NCBI RefSeq assembly: GCF_014855495.1
Contig: NZ_JACYFJ010000001.1
Coordinates: 682,001 to 746,000, forward strand
Source of the DNA: Euzebyella saccharophila
GTDB taxonomy: Bacteria; Bacteroidota; Bacteroidia; Flavobacteriales; Flavobacteriaceae
DNA: 64,000 nt
Direction: 5' to 3'
The notes under the pieces are model-generated. The model ran no database searches and had not been told where the DNA came from. It saw only the letters and a program-made list of their open reading frames with translations. The position numbers and the translations under genes are program-made. Within the stretch, counting starts at the first letter, position 1. The number at the start of each line of letters is the position of its first letter. Positions 1-8,905 of this stretch are shown piece by piece.

Positions 1-1422
1 CCGGTAACTGTCAATTTCCTGTACTTGAAATTCGGAGGTAAATCGTACTGCAGTGTTCGGTTTGATCTTATCGCCCAACTCATCAGATGTAATTTCAAAA
101 AGGTTCCCGGTTAGGTCTGGCTTTTTGTTTTTCAATTCAGGTATAAAAGTTAAGTCTTTCAAATAGAAAAGCTCATATTTTACCGGTTTTTCAGTTGCTT
201 CCTTTTTAATTCTGAAATAGGCCTCCGCCACCAAACTTCTTATTTTTCCATTTTCAAAAACAGCACTTTTAATAATGGAGTTGTTACTTAAGGCAAATGG
301 ACCTTCATAAATTTGAGAGGAGGCTGTTGGAAAACTACCATCCATTGTAAACCTGATTTCACCTGCTTGATTGGGATTTTCAATTTTCACCTCGGCCTTA
401 TCCGTGAAGAGACCACCTGCTTTTTTATACCCTTCGGCTTTAGGGTAAATTATGGGTTCTTTCAGCTGCACCAATACCGGGTAGGCGTCCGTTTCTTCAA
501 AACCTTCAAAAGCTGTTTGAACAGGTTTGCCGATCCATGCGCGGGGGGGTTCTATTCCCATGGCATAGGCTACAGTAGCCGCATTGTCATATTGGTACAC
601 AGGGTGTTGTATGGTATACCCTTTTTTTACCGATGGTCCCCAAACGATAAATGGAATTTCAACTTCTTGGAGTGACTCCCCACCGTGGCCGGTGCCTAAA
701 CCGCCGTGGTCTGAACTGACAATGACCAGAGTGTTTTTCGCCATTTCACTTGTTTCAATGGTTTGTAAAACTTCTTTTAAAAGTATATCCGCCTTTTCAA
801 CGGATTTATAATAATGCAGGGTGCCGTGACCAAAAGCATGCCCGGCATGATCCACATGGTCAAAATGGATAAAAGTAAATTTTGGCTGCTGGGTTTTGAT
901 ATATTCAGATGCCACTTGGGCCGTTTTTTCTTCCGACTCCGGGTTCATATCATAATCCACCGCACTTTTTTCAAACAGTCGACCAAAACCTCCCCAGTGG
1001 TAAATAGCACCCACTTCGGTATTGTTCAGCTGTTCTTTGATCAACTTAAAAATAGTAGGAAACAGAAAATCTTCACTTTGGGTGACCGCAGGCAAGGTAA
1101 AATTATCGCGTTCCCATGCGTTGGAGGTAATGCCGTGCTGTTCGGGTCCTGCACCCATGATCATCGAGGCCCAATTACTGCTAGAGCTGGTGGGTAAAAC
1201 GGCTCTTGCGTGCATGGTGGAAGCACCTTCAGCAATAAGACGGTCAAAAGTGGGGGTTTTGGCCGTTTGTAATCCATCAGGACTCAAACCATCAAAACCT
1301 ATGACAACTACATGCTCAATTCCTTTAATGGCTTGTGATTGGGCATTTATGCAAGTTGACCATAGTACACAAAGTACTATGGTCGCCTTGATTGTTTTTT
1401 GAACAGTTGGTTTAATCAACAT
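1..1422 (-). CDS. Alkaline phosphatase superfamily phosphodiesterase (3' end cut by window edge)
   Basis: Secreted type I phosphodiesterase/nucleotide pyrophosphatase-like enzyme, predicted to hydrolyse a phospho-ester outside the cytoplasm. The frame is open from ATG at 1422 to base 1 (474 codons, no stop). After a signal peptide ending near CINAQ, metal-site motifs are visible: VVVIGFDGL near the N-terminus, the nucleophile region LPTSSSSNW, FIHFDHVDHAGH, and SSDHGGLGTGHGG. The C-terminal part reads IRFTMDGSFPT, typical of a chitobiase C-terminal-like (CHB_HEX_C) segment, followed by a PA14-like stretch (YELFYLKDLTFIPELK). The start overlaps the susD stop by 11 bases, so it is translated with susCD. 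Substrate is unknown; sulfatase activity is less likely because no CxPxR motif is seen. Confidence 0.85.
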   Translation of the reverse strand, partial: MLIKPTVQKTIKATIVLCVLWSTCINAQSQAIKGIEHVVVIGFDGLSPDGLQTAKTPTFDRLIAEGASTMHARAVLPTSSSSNWASMIMGAGPEQHGITSNAWERDNFTLPAVTQSEDFLFPTIFKLIKEQLNNTEVGAIYHWGGFGRLFEKSAVDYDMNPESEEKTAQVASEYIKTQQPKFTFIHFDHVDHAGHAFGHGTLHYYKSVEKADILLKEVLQTIETSEMAKNTLVIVSSDHGGLGTGHGGESLQEVEIPFIVWGPSVKKGYTIQHPVYQYDNAATVAYAMGIEPPRAWIGKPVQTAFEGFEETDAYPVLVQLKEPIIYPKAEGYKKAGGLFTDKAEVKIENPNQAGEIRFTMDGSFPTASSQIYEGPFALSNNSIIKSAVFENGKIRSLVAEAYFRIKKEATEKPVKYELFYLKDLTFIPELKNKKPDLTGNLFEITSDELGDKIKPNTAVRFTSEFQVQEIDSYR

Positions 1423-2965
1423 CCCACCAAAGTCTAGTGTTAATGTCATCTGCTCCTTGTCTGGAAACGGCCGCTTCATAATTGGCGTTGTTTGTTGACT
1501 TTACCGAGTTTGGATATTGAAAACGAACGGGAACCCTCATATCATTGGCAGAATCTGGGCCAGGCGTAACTTCTGGCATACCAGTTCTCCTCCAGTCAGA
1601 CCATCCTTCAAAACCGGTATAGAATAGGGAAATCCATTTTTGAAGTGCTATTTTTTCCAGTTTTTCCTCAGTTGTCCCTGAATAGACTACCTTCTCTTGT
1701 GCAATGTAGGCATCCAGATCGGTCGCTTGCATGGCAGTCGCAATTTCAGACCACCCACCAGCGGTAACCCGTTGGGTATAATAGTCAAAAGAAGCACGAA
1801 TACCGTTTTCGTAATACGCTGCCGCATCACCCACGGAAATCCATCCGTTTTCCCTGGCTTCGGCTAGAATAAACTGTAATTCTGAATAGCTCATAATAAT
1901 GGTTTGAGAAGCTGTAGCAGATGCTTGCTCCGGATTACAGGCTCTACAAGCCAAAAGAATTCCTAATCTAGAAATATAATTGGACCCTGATTCTTCAGGA
2001 TTGCCGCTTGGGCTGTAACCTAATGCAGCTTCATCATCCAACCCGTTAGGCATCCCTACATAATCGTCAAAATTATCGGAATAAATGCCTTTCTCAGAAG
2101 CAGTTGTGGGTTGGGCAAAAACAAGCAAGCGGTTGTCGTTCAATTCTTTTAGCCTTGTTTCCAATGTTTGGCTTAATCGAACTTCATCAAAACTACCCGA
2201 CCTTGTTTCATATTTTGGTTGTGGGTTGAGAGCGTTCCATTGTACTAGGGCCATATCTTCGTTACTTTCAAAAATTGGATATGTAGTTGGATCACCCACT
2301 ATTTGTTGCATTCCTGACACCGCGTTGGCGTTGGCTACATCACTAATTCGTAGCAGTAAACGTAGGCGCAAGGAGTTGGCGAATTTTTGCCACTTGCCTA
2401 TATCTCCATCATAGAAAATATCTCCTGAAATATTACTTTGACCCGCCAAAACGGTGTTTGCTGTCTCCAAATCTGCCAGAATACCATCGTAAATCGTTTC
2501 TTGGTCATCAAAGACAGGCGTAATATTACCTTCGCTAATACCTTGGGTTGCTTCCGTATAGGGTACTTCGCCATAAGCATCCGTAAGGTAGGAGTAAATC
2601 CAAGATTTCATCACTAAGGCAACACCATAGTAGTTTTGGGCTTCCTCTACATCTTTGGTATCCCTAAGAATGTTTTCCACATCCCTTAAAGAGGCATAAG
2701 CATTGTCATAAGGGTCACCTGATGGAGACCAGTTGTAGGTATCCCCACTTGTAAACTGAAGCCTAGCGGCATATTGTACAACCGTGAAGCCTTCTTCCCA
2801 ACCTTGGTCTCCCCAGTTGTAAGCCATTTCTCGTTGTATGCCGGGTAAAAGGAGTTCAGGTTGTGCAGATGCCGGGTAATTGGGGTTTATATTCAGTTCC
2901 TCAAAATCTTCCGTACAACTTACGGCTGAAAGGACTAAGGATAGGACTGCTATTATTTTTTTCAT
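1412..2965 (-). CDS. SusD/RagB-like nutrient-binding lipoprotein
   Basis: Surface lipoprotein (517 aa) that captures substrate and lids the SusC channel. The N-terminus MKKIIAVLSLVLSAVSC is a lipoprotein signal with the acylated Cys at 17, followed by acidic residues. The early SINPNYPASA-type region and the alpha-helical body (ALVMKSWIYSYLTDAYGEVPY, around residues 120-140) look like the SusD-like_2 branch, common with non-glycan or oligopeptide-like SusC partners. It lies 26 bases after susC and overlaps the phosphodiesterase start. No glycoside hydrolase is nearby, so a polysaccharide substrate is unlikely. Family assignment is firm; ligand is inferred only from context. Confidence 0.93.
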   Translation of the reverse strand: MKKIIAVLSLVLSAVSCTEDFEELNINPNYPASAQPELLLPGIQREMAYNWGDQGWEEGFTVVQYAARLQFTSGDTYNWSPSGDPYDNAYASLRDVENILRDTKDVEEAQNYYGVALVMKSWIYSYLTDAYGEVPYTEATQGISEGNITPVFDDQETIYDGILADLETANTVLAGQSNISGDIFYDGDIGKWQKFANSLRLRLLLRISDVANANAVSGMQQIVGDPTTYPIFESNEDMALVQWNALNPQPKYETRSGSFDEVRLSQTLETRLKELNDNRLLVFAQPTTASEKGIYSDNFDDYVGMPNGLDDEAALGYSPSGNPEESGSNYISRLGILLACRACNPEQASATASQTIIMSYSELQFILAEARENGWISVGDAAAYYENGIRASFDYYTQRVTAGGWSEIATAMQATDLDAYIAQEKVVYSGTTEEKLEKIALQKWISLFYTGFEGWSDWRRTGMPEVTPGPDSANDMRVPVRFQYPNSVKSTNNANYEAAVSRQGADDINTRLWWDVD

Positions 2966-2991
2966 GATCTTTAATTTTTTGCAATGAAACG

Positions 2992-5900
2992 TTAGAAACT
3001 TAACTGTAGGTTGAAGGTGAAAGAACGTGTACTGGGGTAGGACATGTTCTCGATACCTGGCTGAAGTGTTCCACCGGAAACACCTACTGTTTCTGGGTCA
3101 AAATGCGGGTTGTCCGTCCATAATAATAAATTTCTGCCTGTGAGCGATAAACGCAAGTTGGTAAGCGATAGACGGTCTGTTATTTTCTTCGGAAAAGAGT
3201 AACCTATGGAAGCCTCTCTTAATTTGGTGTAAGAAGCATCGTATTTGGCCGCTTCCACGTTATCTCTTTCATAATATCTATTGTTGTAGGTTCTTGCATC
3301 TACATTAATGGTGTTTTCAACGTAATTAGGGTTCTCGTCCGTACCCATATTGATAACACCTTCGGCAACGATACCCGTTTCCCGGCCCTCCAATGTTTCC
3401 ATTAGCTGGCCAGAAGTACTACCAATGGTCTTGGTTCTAGAGACAACAATCCCACCTTGTCTGGTATCGATCAAGAAACCTAAGTCAACATTCTTGTATT
3501 TAAAACTGTTTTGAACCCCCAAGGTAAAATCCGGAGCATAATCACCTTGGTAAACCAAATCATCGGTACGAACCGGAATACCTTGGTTGTTGATGATTTT
3601 TTGACCGAAGAACGGACTTGTTTCATCTTCTACCCTTTGGAACCCTCTACCGTAAATAGCACTGATGGAACCACCTTCCCTAGCTTGAATATAGGCGCCA
3701 TTGGCACTGGTAAGGGTAAAATCTACTCCGCCAAGGTCTTTTACCTCACTTTGGTTGGTTGCGAAATTGAAAATGGCATTCCATTTAAAATTATCGTTGA
3801 CTACCGGGACAAAATTGGCGATGGCCTCAAAACCATAATTACGAACCTCTCCGGCGTTAATAAGTTGACTGGAATATCCGCTGGCAATATCGGTACTGAT
3901 ATTGATAATCTGGTTTCGGGTAGAACTGTCGTAATAGGTCAAGTCAAAATTTGCCCTGCTCTTAAAGAGCCGTAAATCCAATCCAAATTCATAAGAACCG
4001 GTGATTTCAGGTTTCAAATTGGCATTAGGAATCAAGGCCGATTCCGTTAAGATAGGAGTTGAATCATCAAATGAAGATTCGTTTTGATAAAAACTTCTCA
4101 ATCGATAAGGGTCGGTATCATTACCAACCTCGGCATAAGCGGCCCTTAACTTTAAGAAGGATAACCAATCGGGTTTCTCCATGATTTCACTAACCACAGC
4201 ACTTAGTGTAGCGGACGGATAGAAGTAAGAATTGTTATCGGTTGGCAAGGTACTAGACCAGTCGTTTCTTCCCGTAATATCCAGAAAGATGGAATTGTTA
4301 TAGGCAAAACGCGCATATCCGTAAAGGCTGTTAATGCGTTTGGCGTAATTATCAGACGATACTTGAACCGCTTGTCTGCTATTGTTAAAGGAGTAAACGC
4401 CTGGATTGATCAATTGTGGGGCAACTGTTTTCTTGAAGTCTTGGTTTTGACGCAGATGATTGCCACCTACGGATAGGTTTACGTTCCATTTTTTGTTGAA
4501 AGTATTATCATAGGTCAATAAGAAATCCGTATTGCTTTCTTCAAAGAAAACATCGTCCTCTTGATACGTTCCAAAAGGGAAACGTTGTGTGCTGAAAGCT
4601 CTTTTTCGTTCTCTAAAATCGCGATAAAAATCACGACCGCTTCTAAAAAGGAGGCTCCAGTTTTTATGAATGTCGTAGGTTAAGCTTACATTTCCGAATA
4701 CCCTGTCTTTATCTTGGGCATTGGTGTTTTCGTACATGGTGAAATAAGGGTTGTCATGGTAATTATAATTGTAATTAAACTGTTGAACGCCTTCTAGTCC
4801 GGGTTGCCAGTAATCCTTTAAGTTGTTCGTATTTAACTGTCTACCGTACCAGATGAAGAGATACATAATACTTTCGGTACCGTAACCCACAGCTGGCCTA
4901 TTGTCACTATCGGTCTTGACATAATTTAAATTGGCGTTCACTTTAATCTTATCGCTGAGATTTAGGCTTCCCGTAAAGCTTAAGCTATTTCTCTCTAGGT
5001 CCGTATTGGGAAGGGTGCCTTCTTGATCCAAGTTTTGGTAAGATACGCGCATATTACCCATTTCTCCTGATTTTGAAACGGCAATGCTATTGGTTTTGGT
5101 GATACCCGTTTCAAAAAAGTCTTCAGTATTGTCAGGGTTTGAAACCCATGGAGTGGCCGTTATTGGAGAATCGCTCACAAAGGTGTCTCCACCGCGTGTA
5201 CCATCTGCTCTTGGCGAGTCGAATTGGGGAATTAACAGGCCGGTGTCTAAACGCGGCCCCCAGCTTTCATCAACCCCATCTGCAATACCGGAACCACTAC
5301 CATCAACAAATTCAAATTGTTGGTTGTTTCCTTGACCGTATTCATTTTGCCAATCGGGCAACATAAGAATATTTTCGATCGTTACCCCGGAATTTACCGT
5401 CACCCCCAGTTTGGAACCTTGGGATTTGCCTTTTTTTGTGGTAATAATGATAGCCCCGTTTGCGGCTCTTGACCCGTAAAGAGCCGCCGCAGCGGGACCT
5501 TTTAACACGTTCATGGACTCAATATCTTGCGGATTGATTTCCGAAGCACCGTTACCATAATCTACACTTTGGGTACCTGAACCACTGGACCCTACAATTT
5601 CATTACTAATGGGCGTACCGTCTATAATAAATAGGGGAGAGTTACCATTGATGTTCAAGGAAGCATCCCCGCGAATGGAAACTCTTGCAGAGCCTCCTAA
5701 TCCAGTGGGGCTATTGGTTACCTGAAGACCGGCCACTTTACCGGAAATACTGTTCAATAGATTGGGTTCCCTCGCTTGGGTAACTTCTTCGGTGCCTAGT
5801 TCTTGGGAGGCGTAACCTAAAGATTTTTTCTCCCTTTTAATACCAAGGGCCGTAACTACCACCTCATCCAGTTTCTGGGAATCTGGTTGTAGTGTAATAA

Positions 5901-6168
5901 TAGCGGAAGATTTTCCGGCGCTATTAAGTTCGGTGGATACATAGCCAATGTATGAGACCACAAGAACCTCATCTCCATTGGGAAGTTGAATCTGAAAATT
6001 ACCGTCAAAGTCGGTCGCAACACCGGTAGAACTTCCTTTTATTACTACGGAAGCACCGGGTAAGGGCACATTGTTTTCATCGAATACGGTACCCGTGAAA
6101 TTGTTCTGGGCACTTGCTGCAATGGTTACCAAAAAGGTAAAAATCGCTAATAGTAAGGTTTTTTTCAT
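2992..6168 (-). CDS. SusC/RagA family TonB-dependent outer-membrane transporter
   Basis: 1058 aa TonB-linked outer-membrane importer. It has a signal peptide (MKKTLLLAIFTFLVTIAASAQ), a carboxypeptidase-regulatory-like domain at about 22-105 (GTVFDENNVPLPGASVVIKG), a TonB-box region around LDEVVVTALGIKREKKSLGY, a plug domain ending in ALYGSRAANGAIIITTKKG, and a long beta-barrel ending in an aromatic residue (FNLQLSF). Length is normal for SusC. It is first in a minus-strand operon with susD and the phosphodiesterase and divergent from an XRE-cupin regulator. An operator-like 16-mer touches its start codon (6169-6184). Energy would come from TonB-ExbBD encoded elsewhere. Confidence 0.96.
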   Translation of the reverse strand: MKKTLLLAIFTFLVTIAASAQNNFTGTVFDENNVPLPGASVVIKGSSTGVATDFDGNFQIQLPNGDEVLVVSYIGYVSTELNSAGKSSAIITLQPDSQKLDEVVVTALGIKREKKSLGYASQELGTEEVTQAREPNLLNSISGKVAGLQVTNSPTGLGGSARVSIRGDASLNINGNSPLFIIDGTPISNEIVGSSGSGTQSVDYGNGASEINPQDIESMNVLKGPAAAALYGSRAANGAIIITTKKGKSQGSKLGVTVNSGVTIENILMLPDWQNEYGQGNNQQFEFVDGSGSGIADGVDESWGPRLDTGLLIPQFDSPRADGTRGGDTFVSDSPITATPWVSNPDNTEDFFETGITKTNSIAVSKSGEMGNMRVSYQNLDQEGTLPNTDLERNSLSFTGSLNLSDKIKVNANLNYVKTDSDNRPAVGYGTESIMYLFIWYGRQLNTNNLKDYWQPGLEGVQQFNYNYNYHDNPYFTMYENTNAQDKDRVFGNVSLTYDIHKNWSLLFRSGRDFYRDFRERKRAFSTQRFPFGTYQEDDVFFEESNTDFLLTYDNTFNKKWNVNLSVGGNHLRQNQDFKKTVAPQLINPGVYSFNNSRQAVQVSSDNYAKRINSLYGYARFAYNNSIFLDITGRNDWSSTLPTDNNSYFYPSATLSAVVSEIMEKPDWLSFLKLRAAYAEVGNDTDPYRLRSFYQNESSFDDSTPILTESALIPNANLKPEITGSYEFGLDLRLFKSRANFDLTYYDSSTRNQIINISTDIASGYSSQLINAGEVRNYGFEAIANFVPVVNDNFKWNAIFNFATNQSEVKDLGGVDFTLTSANGAYIQAREGGSISAIYGRGFQRVEDETSPFFGQKIINNQGIPVRTDDLVYQGDYAPDFTLGVQNSFKYKNVDLGFLIDTRQGGIVVSRTKTIGSTSGQLMETLEGRETGIVAEGVINMGTDENPNYVENTINVDARTYNNRYYERDNVEAAKYDASYTKLREASIGYSFPKKITDRLSLTNLRLSLTGRNLLLWTDNPHFDPETVGVSGGTLQPGIENMSYPSTRSFTFNLQLSF

Positions 6169-6184
6169 TTTGCGTATTTGTAAA
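6169..6184 (-). promoter_or_regulatory. Operator-like motif abutting the susC start
   Basis: On the minus strand this reads TTTACAAATACGCAAA and ends directly at the ATG of susC. It matches 14 of 16 bases of the copy at 6303-6318 and shares the 10-base core TTTACAAATA with two copies before the DUF5690 operon. I infer binding by the divergent XRE-cupin regulator. Confidence 0.5.
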
Positions 6185-6302
6185 CTATTGGTTGTTTAAT
6201 GCAGGCAAATATCAAAGGTTAAGGTTAGATAAAAACCTGATTATTATTAAATAATTGATACGCTTACGGGGGTAGTGTTATCTAAAAGTTATGAAATTAT
6301 TA

Positions 6303-6318
6303 TTTACAAATATGCAAT
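6303..6318 (+). promoter_or_regulatory. Operator-like motif in the susC/xre gap
   Basis: Plus strand TTTACAAATATGCAAT, 14/16 identical to the motif touching the susC start on the other strand. It lies 134 bases upstream of susC and 118 before the xre start, so a regulator here could act in both directions. A run of five C (minus strand, 6268-6272, ACACTACCCCC) lies a little closer to susC. Confidence 0.5.
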
Positions 6319-6411
6319 ACATGAATTTTTTGTGGTATTGACTTGTAATCGTGACTCTTAGTGCCGATTTATTATTCTATAACCAGTGTTTTTACTCATT
6401 TGATTAAATGG

Positions 6412-6419
6412 TAAGTTTG
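6412..6419 (+). promoter_or_regulatory. Bacteroidetes -7 box for xre
   Basis: TAAGTTTG matches the TAnnTTTG -7 consensus, 17 bases before the ATG at 6437. The -33 element is weak (a T-rich stretch near 6387-6394). It supports 6437 rather than the TTG at 6431 as start. Confidence 0.5.
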
Positions 6420-6436
6420 CATTCTAATCATTGACA

Positions 6437-7003
6437 ATGGAAGATTACCTTATTGGAATAGGAAAGAGAATCAAGGAAATAAGAAAAGGAGGAGGCAAGA
6501 CTATTAACGACATTGCCGGCCGGGCCGGAGTGACCGGGGGGCTTATTTCCAGAATTGAGAATGGTCGAACCATACCTTCGTTACCCGTTCTGCTTAAGAT
6601 AATATCCTCTTTAGAAATTGAGGTAACGGACTTTTTCAACGGAATGCCCCAAGTGAACGGAGCTAATTTTATGGTATCTAGAAAAGAGGATTACACGATT
6701 ATTGAAAAAGAAGATGAGGCGGTTGGCTTTACATACTCCTATGTTTTTGGAAAACAAATTTCTTCTTTAGGATTTGAAAGTGTGTTACTCGAGGTTGCCC
6801 CGGGATCAAAAAGGGATAAAGTAACTACGGATGCCTACGAGTTCAAATATATATTAAGTGGCGAATGCTACTATGAAATTGGAGAAGAAGAAGTATTGCT
6901 GAAAGAAGGAGATGCTATTTTCTTTGATGGACGTATTCCGCATGTTCCCATTAATCGGGGAAATGTTCCTTCTAAAATGTTAGTGATGTACTTCTTTATT
7001 TAA
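6437..7003 (+). CDS. XRE-family regulator with C-terminal cupin domain
   Basis: DNA-binding regulator of 188 aa. Residues about 8-62 form an HTH_3 domain (GKRIKEIRKGGGKTINDIAG, then GGLISRIENGRTIPSLPVLLKI), and residues about 110-185 a cupin (YEFKYILSGECYYEIGEEE, then GDAIFFDGRIPHVPINRG). This HTH-cupin fusion (PuuR/SutR/MppR-like) senses a small metabolite, often an amine or amino acid. I chose ATG 6437 over TTG 6431 because of a -7 box at 6412-6419. It is divergent from susC and convergent with the phosphonatase-like operon. Shared operator-like motifs suggest it controls both; that is inference. Confidence 0.93.
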   Translation: MEDYLIGIGKRIKEIRKGGGKTINDIAGRAGVTGGLISRIENGRTIPSLPVLLKIISSLEIEVTDFFNGMPQVNGANFMVSRKEDYTIIEKEDEAVGFTYSYVFGKQISSLGFESVLLEVAPGSKRDKVTTDAYEFKYILSGECYYEIGEEEVLLKEGDAIFFDGRIPHVPINRGNVPSKMLVMYFFI

Positions 7004-7008
7004 CCCGT

Positions 7009-7050
7009 GAAAAATGGCGGATATTTACAAAAGAACATCCACCATTTTTC
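7009..7050. terminator. Bidirectional terminator between xre and the HAD hydrolase
   Basis: Left arm GAAAAATGG-C-GGAT (7009-7022) pairs with ATCC-A-CCATTTTTC (7037-7050): 13 base pairs with one C/A mismatch and a 14-base loop. A/T-rich flanks suit termination in both directions between the convergent genes. Confidence 0.7.
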
Positions 7051-7068
7051 AAAATATACCGACAATTT

Positions 7069-7749
7069 TTAACTTTTCTTGACCAATTCCTTCAGGTGCG
7101 ACAATGATTCTAAAACGTAGGTTGGATTTGCGGAGTCTAACTGAGCCTTGGTGTGGGCACCTGTGGTGACTCCAACTGTTACGCCACATTTCGCATTTTT
7201 ACCTTCTTCAATATCTATAATGGAATCACCGGCTTTTAAAACCTTGGAAGCTTCTATAACATCTAGCTGCTTCATGGCTTCCAAAATCATATCCGGTGCA
7301 GGTCTTCCGTTTTTGGCATCGTCTGCGGTGACCAATACGTCATATTGTTCACCTTGTTTCCAGTTCATTTTCTCCAATAACAAGCTGGCTATTTTTTTGT
7401 TGTAGCCCGTGTTAAATGCCACTTTAATTCCATTCTTCTTTAAGAATAGTAGGGTTTCTTCCACGCCCTTAAAAGTGCCTACCTGTAAATTCTCATAAGC
7501 CTGGTCTAACATTACTTTGAAATCCTCAAATATGGGTTGGCTAGGTTCTTCTTCAAACTTATCAATAGCTTTAAGGGTGTCCTTTATAGCTTGGTGTTTC
7601 TCCTTACCTGCTCCGTGTTCCAATACGAAATTTAGGCTAAGGTCATATCCTTTTTTATTGATTGCTTTTTGTAAAGTTTTATAAACAACGTTGTCTTCGT
7701 TCACAACGGTACCAGCCATGTCAAATACGGCCAATTCTATTTTATGCAT
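7069..7749 (-). CDS. Phosphonatase-like HAD hydrolase (PhnX-like, TIGR03351 type)
   Basis: 226 aa HAD-superfamily enzyme, closest by eye to phosphonoacetaldehyde hydrolase. The nucleophile motif is DMAGT (Asp10; PhnX has DxAGT), and in the cap GAGKEKHQAI places a Lys (K49) three residues before a His, as the Schiff-base Lys of PhnX does. Motif II-like FNTGYNKK and motif III GDSIIDIEEGKNAKCG follow. It should cleave a C-P bond of a phosphono-aldehyde. ATG 7749 was preferred to an upstream non-ATG start at 7797 because the HAD core begins right after it; it overlaps the FAD gene stop by 8 bases. A generic HAD phosphatase remains possible. Confidence 0.88.
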   Translation of the reverse strand: MHKIELAVFDMAGTVVNEDNVVYKTLQKAINKKGYDLSLNFVLEHGAGKEKHQAIKDTLKAIDKFEEEPSQPIFEDFKVMLDQAYENLQVGTFKGVEETLLFLKKNGIKVAFNTGYNKKIASLLLEKMNWKQGEQYDVLVTADDAKNGRPAPDMILEAMKQLDVIEASKVLKAGDSIIDIEEGKNAKCGVTVGVTTGAHTKAQLDSANPTYVLESLSHLKELVKKS

Positions 7750-8905
7750 GTTCAAGATTAAAAATTGATTGTATGTTTTTTTTGGCGAAGCCGGCACTTC
7801 CGGTCATTCCTTTTCCTCCAATGCCTGTAACTATGTGAATGTCTTCGTCAATGGTTTTTTGATAAATGTCAGTCTCTTTGCACTGTGAGTACATCCCAAA
7901 CCATCGGTTCTGGATTTCATAGGTAGGTAAGTCGAAAATCTTTTTGGCTTCGTTTAGAATAAAGTTGTCAATATCCATGTTTAGATCAAAACCAAGATGT
8001 TCCATTCGTGCAGCGCTTGCATATTCATGTGAATCGCCTATGATTATGGAACCGTCATCCGCTTGTTTAAAAAGAATATGTACTCCCCATTTTTTTTCAA
8101 GTGAATTGGGGTTTTCCTTTGTTTTTATTGAGCTAAACGAAGGACATTCCGTAAAGGATTCATACCGTCTAATGGAAAGTCCTGTTAAAACGGAACTAGG
8201 GAGGTTATAATTTGCTTGTGATCTGGTCTGCATCATTTGTAATTTGGAGACCACTAAATCACTTTCTTCAAAATAATCAGGGTATAGTATTTTAAAATCA
8301 CTACCGTTACAGATAATCACTTTTTTGGCGGAAAACTGTTTGTTTTTAGTAGTGGTAAGCTGTACACCGCTGCGCAAGGCATCACAGTCCATTACAGTTT
8401 CGCCCATATAAATATCCAGCCCAATGTTCCTAAGGTATTTATGCAATTTTAGAATCATTTTCCTAGGTTCTACCTTCACTTCTTCCGGGAAAAAGAGCCC
8501 CGCTTTCACATAATCCTTTTTAAGACCCGGATAGTTATCCAAACATTGCTTGGCGGTAAGTAATTCTGATGTATAGGAATTGGATTTGTTAATTGAATTT
8601 AGTTCTTCCAATAATTGAACTTCTTCCCCATTGGAAGCTATATAAATACTGCCTTCCTCTCTTACGGTAATATCAAATTTCTTTTGAATGTCTTTGTAAA
8701 TTGCTAGGCTCTCACGGCCAAAATTTTGCCATTTTGTATTCATTCCGGAAGGAACAACTTGTCCAAAGTTGCGTACGGTAGCACCTTGAGGTTGTATGTC
8801 CTTTTCTATAAGAGCTACTTTTAAGCCCTTATTTACGGCGTGATAGGCGTGAAATGTACCCAAAACACCGCCTCCAATGACTATGAGATCATACGAGTGG
8901 TTCAT
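7742..8905 (-). CDS. FAD-dependent amine oxidoreductase, TIGR03364 type
   Basis: 387 aa DAO-fold flavoenzyme. The dinucleotide-binding motif is at the N-terminus (LIVIGGGVLGTFHAYHAVN), with VALIEKD as the second strand, and the FAD-closing segment IHIVTGIGGKGMTGSAG near the C-terminus. Members of this clade recur beside PhnX-like hydrolases and have been proposed to deaminate a 2-aminoethylphosphonate-like aminophosphonate oxidatively, giving the aldehyde that the HAD enzyme cleaves. Here it overlaps that hydrolase by 8 bases and the DUF5690 gene by 17, so all three are one operon. The exact amine (for example hydroxylated or N-methylated 2-aminoethylphosphonate) cannot be read from sequence. 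Confidence 0.88.
   Translation of the reverse strand: MNHSYDLIVIGGGVLGTFHAYHAVNKGLKVALIEKDIQPQGATVRNFGQVVPSGMNTKWQNFGRESLAIYKDIQKKFDITVREEGSIYIASNGEEVQLLEELNSINKSNSYTSELLTAKQCLDNYPGLKKDYVKAGLFFPEEVKVEPRKMILKLHKYLRNIGLDIYMGETVMDCDALRSGVQLTTTKNKQFSAKKVIICNGSDFKILYPDYFEESDLVVSKLQMMQTRSQANYNLPSSVLTGLSIRRYESFTECPSFSSIKTKENPNSLEKKWGVHILFKQADDGSIIIGDSHEYASAARMEHLGFDLNMDIDNFILNEAKKIFDLPTYEIQNRWFGMYSQCKETDIYQKTIDEDIHIVTGIGGKGMTGSAGFAKKNIQSIFNLEHA

Noticed and set aside
313-1402. Several plus-strand open frames of 75-127 codons
   Set aside because: They lie antisense to the phosphodiesterase, whose frame and motifs are clear.
3511-3975. 154-codon plus-strand frame
   Set aside because: Antisense to the SusC barrel, without any known motif.
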